Shown: positions 1-8,461 of the stretch, one piece after another
How the letters are laid out: each line of letters begins with the position of its first letter
How positions within the stretch are numbered: the stretch's first letter is position 1
Origin: Myxococcales bacterium
Lineage (GTDB): Bacteria > Myxococcota_A > Polyangia > Polyangiales > Houyiibacteriaceae
Length of the DNA stretch: 64,000 nucleotides
Direction of reading: 5' to 3'
Assembly: GCA_029862185.1 (NCBI GenBank)
Contig: JAOTXX010000007.1
Location: forward strand, 1-64,000
Program-made: the position numbers and the translations under genes
Notes under the pieces: generated by a model
Database searches by the model: none
What the model saw: only the letters and a program-made list of their open reading frames with translations
Told to the model about the DNA's origin: nothing

Positions 1-150
1 GCCGTGAACGAGCTCTGCGCCAAAGCGCTCGTTCACGCCAACCGCGTACACGTCGCGCAGCGCGCCCTGGGCGAGGAAAATGCTCCCGCCGAGCGCCAGA
101 AACACCGACAAGCCAATCGCGAATAGAATCTTTCGCTCGAACCGGCTCAT
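1..150 (-). CDS. Probable sensor histidine kinase, N-terminus only (runs off the window)
   Basis: Only the first 50 codons are present. They encode a short basic N-terminus (MSRFERK) followed by one hydrophobic segment at about residues 8-28, so the product starts with a membrane anchor facing an extracytoplasmic region. The ATG at 150 overlaps the TGA of the DUF4390-like gene (ATGA), so the two are translated together. In many proteobacteria a DUF4390 gene lies directly before an NtrY-type sensor kinase; that precedent, plus the membrane-anchored start, is the only basis for the kinase call. No kinase domain is visible here. Confidence 0.45.
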   Translation of the reverse strand, partial: MSRFERKILFAIGLSVFLALGGSIFLAQGALRDVYAVGVNERFGAELVHG

Positions 151-740
151 TCGGGCACCTTCAAAAGCGCGCCTCGGAACGCAATGCTGCGTTCGGCTTT
201 GCAGATCCGGCGCCTGACGATGTTGACGCTAATGGGACCGACCGGATCCCCGCCAGAGGCAGGACGGATGAGCTCGGTACACTGCTTCTTCGAGATTGGG
301 TTGAACTCCGCCTTCACGGCGAAGTAAATGTCTCTTCCTTTTTGTAGCTCGTAGCTCTTCGGATCCCCGACGAACAGGCCTTGGACGACCAGGCATCGGT
401 CGAGCACCTGTTCCAGCGTTTTGAGCCGCTCGCTTTGATCGCCGATGCGAACGAGATAGCCGTCCTCCCAGAGGTCGCGGGTCACGTCGCAGCCAAATTG
501 CCGGATGCCCATCCTCCAGTCCGAGCCGTTCAGATGTGCGCTGACGGTCACTTCCATGCGCTTTCGAAGCCCGCTCGATAGCTCCCGACGCACGCGCTCG
601 TCAGCGAGATCTTTTGCCGAGAACGAGACCGAGGCGGCACCGCGTGACCAGGTCACGCCGAGGTCACGGATCGAAAGTTGCGACTGCCCGTAGGCAAGCG
701 CTGCGATCAGCAAGACCAGCGCTGCAAGCCCGAATCTCAC
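147..740 (-). CDS. DUF4390-like exported protein
   Basis: 197 codons starting at GTG 740, which overlaps the stop of the Omp85 gene as GTGA. An N-terminal hydrophobic segment ending in ALAYGQ is a likely signal peptide, and the mature part begins with the pattern LSIRDLGVTW. The body has the features of DUF4390 proteins: a beta-rich domain with a central RKRMEV segment and a C-terminal FRGALLKVPE end. The function of the family is unknown. Position between an outer-membrane Omp85 gene and a probable sensor kinase suggests an envelope role. Longer in-frame starts upstream would run into the Omp85 gene and give a non-secretory N-terminus, so they were not used. Confidence 0.6.
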   Translation of the reverse strand: MRFGLAALVLLIAALAYGQSQLSIRDLGVTWSRGAASVSFSAKDLADERVRRELSSGLRKRMEVTVSAHLNGSDWRMGIRQFGCDVTRDLWEDGYLVRIGDQSERLKTLEQVLDRCLVVQGLFVGDPKSYELQKGRDIYFAVKAEFNPISKKQCTELIRPASGGDPVGPISVNIVRRRICKAERSIAFRGALLKVPE

Positions 741-2383
741 AGGCGGACGAACCCCAGTATCGTCGAGAAACCGAACTGGAAGACACCGACCCGCGTGTCG
801 AATCGGAAACCAAAGTCGAAGGTCAGGTCGAGCGGAAAGCGCGAAATTCCGCTGTAGCCGACGACCCCGCCGAAGCCGGTCCGCTGGTTCCTCAGGTCTG
901 TCAGAGAAATCAGCCCGATGAGCCCATAGACGTTGACCTCGCGAAGCCCGCGTTCGCGCTCGTTTTGATAGACCGGCACGTCGTATCCGACGTCGAGCCG
1001 CCACGCGAGCTCGCCGAGGTAATTGTTTTCAATCGAAGTGCCCAAGAGATTGGGCGGTGGACGCGCGTCGAGCTGCATCTCGAGGAATCTCGACGGGATC
1101 AGATCCGAGAGATCCGAGATGTGATAGAGGTAGAAGAACGGCGTGTTCCCGAAGGCCGCGCCGCCGAAAAATCCGATTCGAATGGTGTGCTTCCACGGAA
1201 GCCGCCACCAGCGTCTCACCCAGACGTCGATCTTGATGAAGTCGTAGTCGCTGCCGAGCGCGCGTGTTCCAAGCATGACGTCGCCGACGAACAAGACACC
1301 CTCCTTCGTGATGCCGGGGTCGTCGCGCTTGTCGAAGGTCAGCCTGAACCGCAGCGAAGAAACGAAGCTCCTGCCGTCTTGAATCGAGAAATCGATCGGC
1401 TGGATCTCGTTGCCAACGACCTCGCTGGCAGCCTCGGGGCGGCCAAGCACGCTGACGATGTCGCCGATCCAATCGAGGCTGTAGCGCAGCTTGCTGGTGA
1501 ATTCCTTGCCGGTGCCGACCATGAAACCGCCCCGCCGATAGCGGACGACCGCATTGGTGACGACCGAGCTGCTAGGACAGGTCGGTGCGCCGCAGGGCAC
1601 GCTGACCAAGGGATTGTTCCCATAGAACTCCCTGCCATTGAGAAAGAAAGTGCCGAATCGGACGCCGTATTCACTCTTGATCAGCTTGGGGTACCGCAGG
1701 TCCAAGCGTCCGCCCTGCTGGAATTCGCTGACCAGCGCGGTCCCGGACAAGCGGATGCCTAGGCCGGCGAGGTTGGTCTCCGTGACCTTGAACCCAAGCC
1801 AAGGAAACAGTGTGCGGCCGCTGTCGGTGGTTCGTCGGACGCTTTCCGACAGGCCTGCGACCAGTTTCTCGATGACGAAGGTATTACGCTCCTTCACTTG
1901 GACGACGAGCACCACGTAGCCCCGTTCCGCACCACGTTCGAGACGGATGTCGACGCTGTCAAACCAGCCGGTGCCCATCAGTCGCCATTCGGTATCCAGG
2001 AGCTCCGGTGATTCCGGATCGAGAAAGTCGCCCTGCTTCAATGGAACGAACTTGCGAACCACGTGCGCTTTGGTTCTCTTGTTGCCAATGACGACGATGC
2101 CCTCGAGCACGTAGCGGACTTGCGAGGAAACTTGATCCGAATGGCGACCTTCGCTGGCTACGCCATACGGGTCGCGAAACTCCTCTGCGTCTTCGTCTTC
2201 GGATGCACCCTGCTCCTTGGGAGCCGGAACGACGTCGCCGGGACGATATGGCTCGCCCCTAGGATCCAGATCCTGCGCACCGGCGATCGAGGGAGAGGTC
2301 ACGCCCGCCGCCAGAAGCGAGACTAGATGAAGGAAGGCGATCCGGCTGGGCAGCCAGCGTCCCGGTCGCAAGCGCGGGCTCAC
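737..2383 (-). CDS. Omp85/BamA superfamily outer-membrane protein with one POTRA domain
   Basis: 548 codons from GTG 2383, placed 10 bases after the stop of the DUF4388-type gene with GGAG just upstream. A signal peptide is visible (basic RLRPGRWLPSR, hydrophobic IAFLHLVSLLAAGV, cleavage near AGAQ). After a charged acidic linker comes one POTRA-like unit (VRYVLEGIVVIGNKRTK to VVQVKERNTF, about residues 85-180), then a long region of alternating hydrophobic strands with many Gly, Tyr and Arg residues, including FDKRDDPGITKEG and a C-terminal strand ending in aromatic and Leu residues. BamA has five POTRA domains; this has only one, so it is more likely a specialised Omp85 protein than the main assembly factor. 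Confidence 0.8.
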   Translation of the reverse strand: MSPRLRPGRWLPSRIAFLHLVSLLAAGVTSPSIAGAQDLDPRGEPYRPGDVVPAPKEQGASEDEDAEEFRDPYGVASEGRHSDQVSSQVRYVLEGIVVIGNKRTKAHVVRKFVPLKQGDFLDPESPELLDTEWRLMGTGWFDSVDIRLERGAERGYVVLVVQVKERNTFVIEKLVAGLSESVRRTTDSGRTLFPWLGFKVTETNLAGLGIRLSGTALVSEFQQGGRLDLRYPKLIKSEYGVRFGTFFLNGREFYGNNPLVSVPCGAPTCPSSSVVTNAVVRYRRGGFMVGTGKEFTSKLRYSLDWIGDIVSVLGRPEAASEVVGNEIQPIDFSIQDGRSFVSSLRFRLTFDKRDDPGITKEGVLFVGDVMLGTRALGSDYDFIKIDVWVRRWWRLPWKHTIRIGFFGGAAFGNTPFFYLYHISDLSDLIPSRFLEMQLDARPPPNLLGTSIENNYLGELAWRLDVGYDVPVYQNERERGLREVNVYGLIGLISLTDLRNQRTGFGGVVGYSGISRFPLDLTFDFGFRFDTRVGVFQFGFSTILGFVRL

Positions 2384-2393
2384 GAAGGCCAGA

Positions 2394-3308
2394 CTACTCC
2401 AGTGGCGGGAGCGAGGCGAGAAGCCAGAGACACGCGGCCACCACGAGGAAAACCCCGCCAACCCATGCGAGCGTGCGTAAGGAACCAATCCGCCTGCCGT
2501 CGTCCTTCGACTTCATCGGGCTAGTTGTAGCAGATTCCGTTGTGAAGGAGGGAGAATAGTCGAGGGCGTGCCAGCTCGGCCGCAGCTCGGGCAGATCATT
2601 CTCTCCGGGCCGGCGAATGATCCGGATCGTCGCGTCCTCGTCGAGCGCTTCCATGCGCGGGCCGAGTCCGGAGACCGGAGTCGCGTCGACACGACCAAGG
2701 TCGGCAAGACCTTCTTCGAAGGCGTCGAGCAAGGGAAGGACGGTTGGGTCTTTCGGAGGCGCGGTGGAGGCCTTGTCCCGAAGCGCAGGGGGCAATGTTT
2801 CGCGCGGCGGCGGGACGGCATCGACGCGAAAGGTCCCTTCGGTCCATTCGAGGGCCAGTACGTAATCTGCGGCAGTCCCACCGTCGATGCTGACGTCCTG
2901 CAGCTCGCCCTTTTCGTAATATGCGATCGCGAGCCGTCCCCGATGCTCGAGCAGGAGCCGACCGGTGAGACCCGCGCCCTCGCAATAGCGCATCAAATCG
3001 GCGGGCGGGTGTACGGCGATCGAGCCGCGCCGTGTGGTGTCGGTGCCGCGTGAAACCGGAAGGTGCGGAAGCTTCGGATACACCGCAAACTCGCCTTCGC
3101 GGAGGGAGAGTAAAACCTGGAGCGCACGTTCTTCATCGGTGGATGTTTCGGCATCTGCAACCTGGCCTTGCACGAGCCGAACGGTGCCCGAGCCCGACTC
3201 GCTCTGAAAGGTCAGCACACCAGTGGTGCGGATCTCTTCGAGGCCGCCAAGCAAGTCCCCGACGCCTTCCTCCGGGATCGTTCCTTCAAAGACCGCTTGG
3301 GCAATCAT
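2394..3308 (-). CDS. DUF4388-type double-domain protein with C-terminal membrane anchor
   Basis: 304 codons from ATG 3308 (MIAQAVFEGTIPEEG). Two similar units are visible: residues about 5-90 (GVLTFQSESGSGTVRLVQGQVADAE) and about 100-185 (LTGRLLLEHRGRLAIAYYEKGELQDVS). Each has the DUF4388/PatA-N pattern of a strand, a gap and 'G-x-(I/V/L)-x-x-(A/V)'. A Pro- and acid-rich linker follows, then one transmembrane helix near residues 280-300 and a short tail. Such proteins are common in myxobacteria, often in regulatory or polarity pathways, but no partner is visible. It is probably cotranscribed with the Omp85 gene. Confidence 0.6.
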   Translation of the reverse strand: MIAQAVFEGTIPEEGVGDLLGGLEEIRTTGVLTFQSESGSGTVRLVQGQVADAETSTDEERALQVLLSLREGEFAVYPKLPHLPVSRGTDTTRRGSIAVHPPADLMRYCEGAGLTGRLLLEHRGRLAIAYYEKGELQDVSIDGGTAADYVLALEWTEGTFRVDAVPPPRETLPPALRDKASTAPPKDPTVLPLLDAFEEGLADLGRVDATPVSGLGPRMEALDEDATIRIIRRPGENDLPELRPSWHALDYSPSFTTESATTSPMKSKDDGRRIGSLRTLAWVGGVFLVVAACLWLLASLPPLE

Positions 3309-3398
3309 GACTGATGGAAGTGCTTCCGAAGGCAACAATTGTCAAGGCGCCTGGGGCCGCGTCGGCTCCCGGTTGGAGGTCCAGAAATTCCATATAAT

Positions 3399-4670
3399 TC
3401 ACGGAAAGATGCCGCGCTCTGCGTAGGACGTCGCGAGGCTTTCGAGCGCCAGTGAATATGCCGCAATTCGGGGATCGATCTTCTTTTCAGTCGCGTAGAA
3501 CATCGTGCGCTGATACGCGCGGCGGATCATGTGAAGCAACCGCCGCTGTACTTCTTCAGAGTCCCAGTGCTCGCTGTTCCGATTCTGCACCCATTCGTAA
3601 TAGCTGACGGTCACGCCGCCCGCGTTGGCCAGGATGTCGGGGATGACGGGAACGCCACGATCGGCCAGCACCGCGGCTCCATCAGGGTTGATTGGGCCGT
3701 TTGCGCCTTCGGCAATCAAGCGCACCTTGAGATTGTTTGCTTCCTCTGCGCCGACTTGATTTTCGAGCGCGGCTGGAATGAACAGGTCTGCCTTGGTTTC
3801 GAAAAACTCTTTCCGCGTGATCTTGTCGCCGCGCGGGTAACCTGCGATCGAGCCGTTGGCCTGCACGTAGTCTTGAAGCTTGTGCGCGTTGAAGCCTTCT
3901 TCGTTTCGCAAATAGCCGGAGTGATCGCCGGTCGCGATCGTCGAAACCCCGAGCTTCGCTAGTAGAACGGAGGCGTTTGAGCCCACGTTGCCAAAGCCCT
4001 GAACGATGGCGGTCGCGCCTTCGAGATCAAAGCGATTCTCGCGCGCCCATTCTTTGATGCAATGCACAACGCCCTGGCCGGTCGCAGCTTCGCGGCCCTC
4101 CGAGCCGCCCGAATTGATGGTCTTTCCGGTCACTACAGCTCGCTGGTCGTTCTTTTCATAAGTGGGCCCGGTGTTGATGTACGTGTCCATCATCCAAACC
4201 ATGGTCTGGGAATTGGTCCCCATGTCGGGTGCCGGAATGTCGTGTGACGGGCCGATATTGCTGCCCAACGCGTGGGTGAATCGCCGCGTGATGCGCCGCA
4301 GCTCATCGATGGAGTGCTCTCGCGGCTTGAACTTGATTCCGCCTTTGCCCCCCCCAAATGGAATGCCGAGCAGCGCGCATTTCCAGGTCATTTGTGTCGC
4401 AAGCGCCTTGAGCTCGTTGAGCGTGACCTGCTCGTGGTACCGCATTCCTCCCTTGTAGGGGCCCATCACGTTGTTGTGCTGAACGCGATAGCCTTTGAAC
4501 ACGCGCATTTCGCCGCTGTCCATCCGCACCGGGAAATGAATGATGAGCTCGTTCTTCGGTTCCGCGAGGATCGCCTTCACGTGAGACGGAAGGCCGGTGA
4601 GCGCGGCAGCCTGTTCGATGTAGCCCTGAACGACTTCGAAGAACCGATACTCTTCCGGATTGGCGGACAT
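3399..4670 (-). CDS. gdhA: Glutamate dehydrogenase, NAD(P)-dependent
   Basis: 423 codons, the usual length for the hexameric enzyme, which interconverts glutamate and 2-oxoglutarate plus ammonium in the cytosol. Key parts are the substrate-binding region GPYKGGMRYH, the catalytic lysine region IPFGGGKGGI, PAPDMGT, and the Rossmann nucleotide-binding motif VQGFGNVGS in the second half. The open frame continues well upstream of ATG 4670, but that extension has no family similarity and the known N-terminus begins at MSANPEEYRF. The gene is divergent from the hydrogenase operon, with 220 bases between the two starts. Confidence 0.93.
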   Translation of the reverse strand: MSANPEEYRFFEVVQGYIEQAAALTGLPSHVKAILAEPKNELIIHFPVRMDSGEMRVFKGYRVQHNNVMGPYKGGMRYHEQVTLNELKALATQMTWKCALLGIPFGGGKGGIKFKPREHSIDELRRITRRFTHALGSNIGPSHDIPAPDMGTNSQTMVWMMDTYINTGPTYEKNDQRAVVTGKTINSGGSEGREAATGQGVVHCIKEWARENRFDLEGATAIVQGFGNVGSNASVLLAKLGVSTIATGDHSGYLRNEEGFNAHKLQDYVQANGSIAGYPRGDKITRKEFFETKADLFIPAALENQVGAEEANNLKVRLIAEGANGPINPDGAAVLADRGVPVIPDILANAGGVTVSYYEWVQNRNSEHWDSEEVQRRLLHMIRRAYQRTMFYATEKKIDPRIAAYSLALESLATSYAERGIFP

Positions 4671-4890
4671 CCGGGCGATGCTACCGCGTGCCCTTCTCGC
4701 TCGGCAAATATCGGCGCAAATATTTCGCGTGATCACCGCAAAACGCAAGATGCGCGCGACCTCTAGAAAACGGTTCTCAAGAGCGTTGCAAGCCTTGTTT
4801 TCGGGGGCCTCGCGACGGTAGAGTCCCCTCACTGGGCGGCTGATAAGATTAGTGCCGCGTCCTTTGCTCTGCAACAGCGAGGAGGATCCA
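4671..4890 (+). other. Divergent intergenic region between gdhA and the hydrogenase operon
   Basis: 220 bases that must hold the promoters of both gdhA and the hydrogenase operon. The octamer GCAAATAT occurs twice about 13 bases apart near 4706-4726 and could be a regulator site. A weak -10-like TAAGAT lies near 4843. I found no sigma-54 -24/-12 pair (GG and GC with ten bases between) of the kind that drives some hup operons. A strong GAGGAGG ribosome binding site sits just before ATG 4891. Confidence 0.3.
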
Positions 4891-6021
4891 ATGGATGAAC
4901 CGGGAAGTGACTTCCGGCGGGAGTTAGAGGCGCGCGGCGTGTCACGTCGCGAGTTCATGGGCTTCTGTTCTGCGATGGCGGTGATGTTTGGTTTGCCGAA
5001 AGGCGCGACGGCCATGATTGCCGACGCGATAGAGAACAAACCAAAGCCAACCCTGGTCTGGCTCAACTTCCAGGACTGTGCGGGGAACACCGAATCATTC
5101 CTTCGTGCGAGTAAGCCGACGGCAGCCGAGGTGATCCTCGATCTGATCTCGATCGACTACCACGAGGTGATCATGGCAGCGGCCGGTCACCAAGCGGAGG
5201 AGAACCTTCACAACGTCGTCAAAAACCAGAAGGGTGCATACCTCGCCGTCGTCGAAGGCTCGATCCCAACCGGCGCGAACGGCGCGTACTGCACCGTTGG
5301 CGGGAAGGCGGCGATCGACATTGCCAACGAGGTATGCGGCAACGCGCTGGCGACGATTGCAGTCGGAACCTGCGCATCGTTTGGCGGTATCCCGGCGGCA
5401 TCGCCAAATCCGACCGGCGCGCTCGGCGTGTCCGATGCGGTGCCCGGTGTGAAGAATCTGATCAACCTCTCGGCCTGTCCGGTGAACGCCCAGAACCTCA
5501 CCGCAACGCTGGTGTATTTCCTGACCTACGAAAGGTTCCCTGCCCTCGACAGGCTGAATCGCCCGCTTTTTGCGTACGGGAAGTCGATTCACGACAACTG
5601 CGAGAGGCGTGCGCACTACGACACCGGACAGTACGTCGAGCAATGGGGCGACGAAGCCCATCGCGACGGCCATTGCCTCTACAAGATGGGCTGCAAGGGC
5701 CCCGTTTCGTTCCAGAACTGTCCGAACGTCGGTTGGAACGACAACACGAGCTGGCCGATCGCGTGCGGCCACGGTTGCATCGGCTGCGCCGAACCGGACT
5801 TCTGGGACAAGATGACGCCGTTCTACGCGCACCTTCCAGGCTTCCCCGGATTCGGCAAAGGATCAAACATCGACAAGGTGGGCTTCTGGGCAGCCATCGG
5901 TGTCACCACCGCGTTCGCCGGGCACACCTTGGTACATCTCGGAAAGAAGCTCGTTGGAACGGGCGCGGATCATGCACCCGAGGGCCCGCCGGAGCGAACC
6001 GATGAAGGAGGCGCAGAATGA
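4891..6021 (+). CDS. hupS: [NiFe]-hydrogenase small subunit, Tat-exported, membrane-anchored
   Basis: 376 codons with a strong GAGGAGG site before ATG 4891. It carries the iron-sulphur clusters that take electrons from the NiFe site. The twin-arginine motif SRREFM (residues 18-23) is followed by a hydrophobic stretch, so the folded dimer is exported. Cluster residues visible: Cys63, Cys161 and Cys196 (proximal), His234, Cys237, Cys262 and Cys268 (distal), Cys277, Cys296 and Cys299 (medial). The second proximal cysteine is replaced: the motif reads DCAGNTES, with Asn66 where C-x-x-C is usual. An extra Cys292 replaces the usual Ser before GHGC. A C-terminal helix at about 329-350 anchors it to the membrane beside the cytochrome b. 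The symbol follows group 1 uptake enzymes; the subgroup is not settled. Confidence 0.93.
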   Translation: MDEPGSDFRRELEARGVSRREFMGFCSAMAVMFGLPKGATAMIADAIENKPKPTLVWLNFQDCAGNTESFLRASKPTAAEVILDLISIDYHEVIMAAAGHQAEENLHNVVKNQKGAYLAVVEGSIPTGANGAYCTVGGKAAIDIANEVCGNALATIAVGTCASFGGIPAASPNPTGALGVSDAVPGVKNLINLSACPVNAQNLTATLVYFLTYERFPALDRLNRPLFAYGKSIHDNCERRAHYDTGQYVEQWGDEAHRDGHCLYKMGCKGPVSFQNCPNVGWNDNTSWPIACGHGCIGCAEPDFWDKMTPFYAHLPGFPGFGKGSNIDKVGFWAAIGVTTAFAGHTLVHLGKKLVGTGADHAPEGPPERTDEGGAE

Positions 6022-7724
6022 CTCATATCGTTGTCGACCCGGTGACCCGCATCGAAGGCCATTTGCGCATCGAAGCGGAGATCGAGGGCGGTCAGGTCTC
6101 CAACGCTTGGTCGTCTTCGACCATGTTCCGAGGGATTGAGATCATTTTACAGGGCCGCGACCCGCGCGATGCCTGGGCCTTTACTCAGCGCATCTGTGGT
6201 GTCTGCACGACCGTGCACGCGATCGCTTCGATCCGTGCGGTCGAAGACGCGATCGGCGCCAAGCCGCCACCCAATGCGCGGATCCTCCGAAACCTGATCA
6301 TCGCGTCCCAGTGCATCCAGGACCACGTGATCCACTTCTACCACCTGCACGCGCTCGACTGGGTCGACATCGTGTCGGCACTCGAGGCGGATCCGGCCGA
6401 AACGTCCGCGCTTGCGCAGTCGATTTCGGATTGGGGAAAGTCCAGTGCGACGTACTTCAAGGGCATCCAGGACCGGGTCAAGGGGCTGGTCGAGCGAGGC
6501 CAGCTCGGGCCGTTCGCCAACGCGTACTGGGGCCATCCGTCCTACAAGCTTCCGCCGGCAGCAAACCTGATGGCGGTCGCGCACTATCTCGAAGCGCTCG
6601 AGTGGCAGCGTGAGTTCATCAAAATGCACGCGATTCTCGGCGGCAAGAACCCGCATCTGCAGAGCTTCCTGGTTGGCGGCATGGCGACTCCGGTCGACCC
6701 GGACAAGCAGGCTTCGCTGAACATCCACACGATCGCGGAGTTCAAGAAGTTGATTGCCGGCGCGCAGGAGTTCGTGAGCAAGGTGTACATCCCGGACCTG
6801 CTTGCGGTCGCTTCGTTCTACAAGGACTGGGCCGGCTACGGCGCAGGCGTCGGCAACTACATGGTGTATGGAGAGTATCCGCTCGACGACGAAGCCAATC
6901 CGGAGCTCTACATTCCATCGGGCATCATTCGCGCGCGCGACATCTCGAAGGTCGAAGAGTTCGATCCTTCGAAGATCACCGAGCAGATCACGCACTCCTG
7001 GTACGACTACGCGGGCGGTGAGGACCAGGCACTGCACCCGTCGGAAGGTGAAACCAAGCCGAACTACACCGGTCCGAAGCCACCATTCGAACGCCTGGAC
7101 ACCTCGAAGAAATACTCGTGGCTGAAGTCGCCCCGCTACGGCGGAGTGCCGATGGAGGTCGGGCCTTTGTCCCGAATGCTGGTCTCGTACGTTCGCGGCC
7201 ACGAGAAGGTGCAAGGCCTGGTCAACCACGTTCTCAAGACGCTCGGTGTTGGACCGGAAGCCTTGTTCTCGACGCTTGGCCGTGTCGCAGCGCGAGGTAT
7301 CGAAACTCAGGTGCTGGTCGACAAGATCGGAGACTGGGTCGACGAGCTGGCCGACAACATGGGCAAGGGTGAGCTTCGCATCCACGACAACAGCAAGTGG
7401 GATCCGGAGAGCTGGCCCGCCGACTCCATGGGAGCTGGTTTCCACGAGGCGCCGCGCGGCTCGCTAGGACACTGGGTCCACGTGAAAGATGCAAAGATCG
7501 AGCGCTACCAGTGCGTCGTTCCGAGCACCTGGAACGCCGGCCCACGGGACTCCGGCGATGCGCCAGGCCCTTACGAGGCAGCCTTGGTCGGGACCCCGGT
7601 CGCCGACCCGGAGCAGCCGATCGAGATCCTGAGGACGGTTCATTCGTTCGACCCGTGCATGGCGTGCGGTGTGCACGTCGTCGAACCCGGAGGGCGCGAG
7701 ATCACTCGCGTGAAGGTGCGATGA
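6018..7724 (+). CDS. hupL: [NiFe]-hydrogenase large subunit
   Basis: 568 codons, start overlapping the hupS stop as ATGA. It holds the NiFe(CN)2CO active site. The four nickel-binding cysteines are present: RICGVC (Cys60, Cys63) near the N-terminus and DPCMACGVH (Cys547, Cys550) near the C-terminus. Fifteen residues (VVEPGGREITRVKVR) follow the conserved His553; this is the tail removed by the HupD-type protease after nickel insertion, so the enzyme matures by the normal route. Other group 1 marks include DPVTRIEGHLRIE at the start. It pairs with the adjacent small subunit and is co-exported by that subunit's Tat signal. Confidence 0.96.
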   Translation: MTHIVVDPVTRIEGHLRIEAEIEGGQVSNAWSSSTMFRGIEIILQGRDPRDAWAFTQRICGVCTTVHAIASIRAVEDAIGAKPPPNARILRNLIIASQCIQDHVIHFYHLHALDWVDIVSALEADPAETSALAQSISDWGKSSATYFKGIQDRVKGLVERGQLGPFANAYWGHPSYKLPPAANLMAVAHYLEALEWQREFIKMHAILGGKNPHLQSFLVGGMATPVDPDKQASLNIHTIAEFKKLIAGAQEFVSKVYIPDLLAVASFYKDWAGYGAGVGNYMVYGEYPLDDEANPELYIPSGIIRARDISKVEEFDPSKITEQITHSWYDYAGGEDQALHPSEGETKPNYTGPKPPFERLDTSKKYSWLKSPRYGGVPMEVGPLSRMLVSYVRGHEKVQGLVNHVLKTLGVGPEALFSTLGRVAARGIETQVLVDKIGDWVDELADNMGKGELRIHDNSKWDPESWPADSMGAGFHEAPRGSLGHWVHVKDAKIERYQCVVPSTWNAGPRDSGDAPGPYEAALVGTPVADPEQPIEILRTVHSFDPCMACGVHVVEPGGREITRVKVR

Positions 7725-8461
7725 CACCCCCGCCGACGGCCGCGGTCAAAGGAGGTGCTCGCCCCCAGGTGAGCCCCCGTCGGCATGACGTTGAAGGCAT
7801 CGAACGAGTCTATGTCTGGGACTTGCTGGTTCGAACGACTCACTGGCTCATCATGGTTTCGGTGTTCATCCTTGCAATTACCGGTGTGTTCATCGGCAAG
7901 CCATACCTGATCCCCTCGGGGCCGCCCGGCGAGCACTTCGTGATGGCGACGGTGAAGGTCGTGCACTTCTATACGGCCATCATCTTTGCGCTCGCGGTTG
8001 CATCGCGCATCGCATGGATGTTCGTGGGTTCGTACTACGCGCGCTGGCATCAGTTTGTACCGGTCGGCAAGCGACGACGCGGCGATGTGTTGAAGATGTT
8101 GAAGTTCTATTCGCTGGTCGACAAAGAGCCGCCGCTCAACGTCGGTCACAACCCCTTGGCGGGCTTGACCTATCTCCTGGTGTTTGGCCTGTATCTCACG
8201 TTGATCCTCACCGGCTTTGCTCTCTATTCGGTGAGCGCAACGGGCTACATGGAGTTCTGGGAGTTCCTGCTTCCAATCTTCGGCGGCGCACAGACGGCGC
8301 GCTGGATCCATCACCTGGCGATGTGGTTCCTTCTGGGCTTCGTCGCCCACCACATCTGGAGCGCAATGCTGGTGTCTCGCATCGAAGGGATGGGCCTCAT
8401 CGACTCACTGTTCAGCGGCTACAAGTTCTTACCAAAGAGCTGGCGCAATCGGGATGACTGA
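7721..8461 (+). CDS. hupC: Hydrogenase cytochrome b subunit (Ni/Fe-hydrogenase b-type)
   Basis: 246 codons, ATGA overlap with hupL. Four hydrophobic helices carry the histidines expected to hold two b haems: TTHWLIM in helix 1, VHFYTAI in helix 2, and HHLAMWF plus VAHHIW in the last helix. Family members anchor the hydrogenase dimer on the outer face of the cytoplasmic membrane and pass electrons to quinone. The N-terminal 25 residues are Pro- and Arg-rich and cytoplasmic. Length and helix pattern match HyaC/HupC. Confidence 0.9.
   Translation: MTPPPTAAVKGGARPQVSPRRHDVEGIERVYVWDLLVRTTHWLIMVSVFILAITGVFIGKPYLIPSGPPGEHFVMATVKVVHFYTAIIFALAVASRIAWMFVGSYYARWHQFVPVGKRRRGDVLKMLKFYSLVDKEPPLNVGHNPLAGLTYLLVFGLYLTLILTGFALYSVSATGYMEFWEFLLPIFGGAQTARWIHHLAMWFLLGFVAHHIWSAMLVSRIEGMGLIDSLFSGYKFLPKSWRNRDD

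Noticed and set aside
614-1762. A 382-codon plus-strand frame across the DUF4390 and Omp85 genes
   Set aside because: Composition is Arg-, Glu- and Asp-rich as expected from the complement of coding DNA, and the opposite strand has a signal peptide, POTRA unit and barrel.
4671-4890. Sigma-54 promoter for the hydrogenase operon
   Set aside because: No GG and GC pair at -24/-12 spacing was found in this gap, although such promoters drive some hup operons.
6147-7445. A 432-codon open frame antisense to the hydrogenase large subunit
   Set aside because: It lies fully across hupL and shows no motif. Long antisense frames are common in GC-rich genes because stop codons are rare.
7474-7489. Third parS-like site, GGGTCCACGTGAAAGA
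   Set aside because: Only 13 of 16 positions match and it lies inside hupL where the codons for His-Val-Lys explain it. It was not counted with the pair at 21344-21402.
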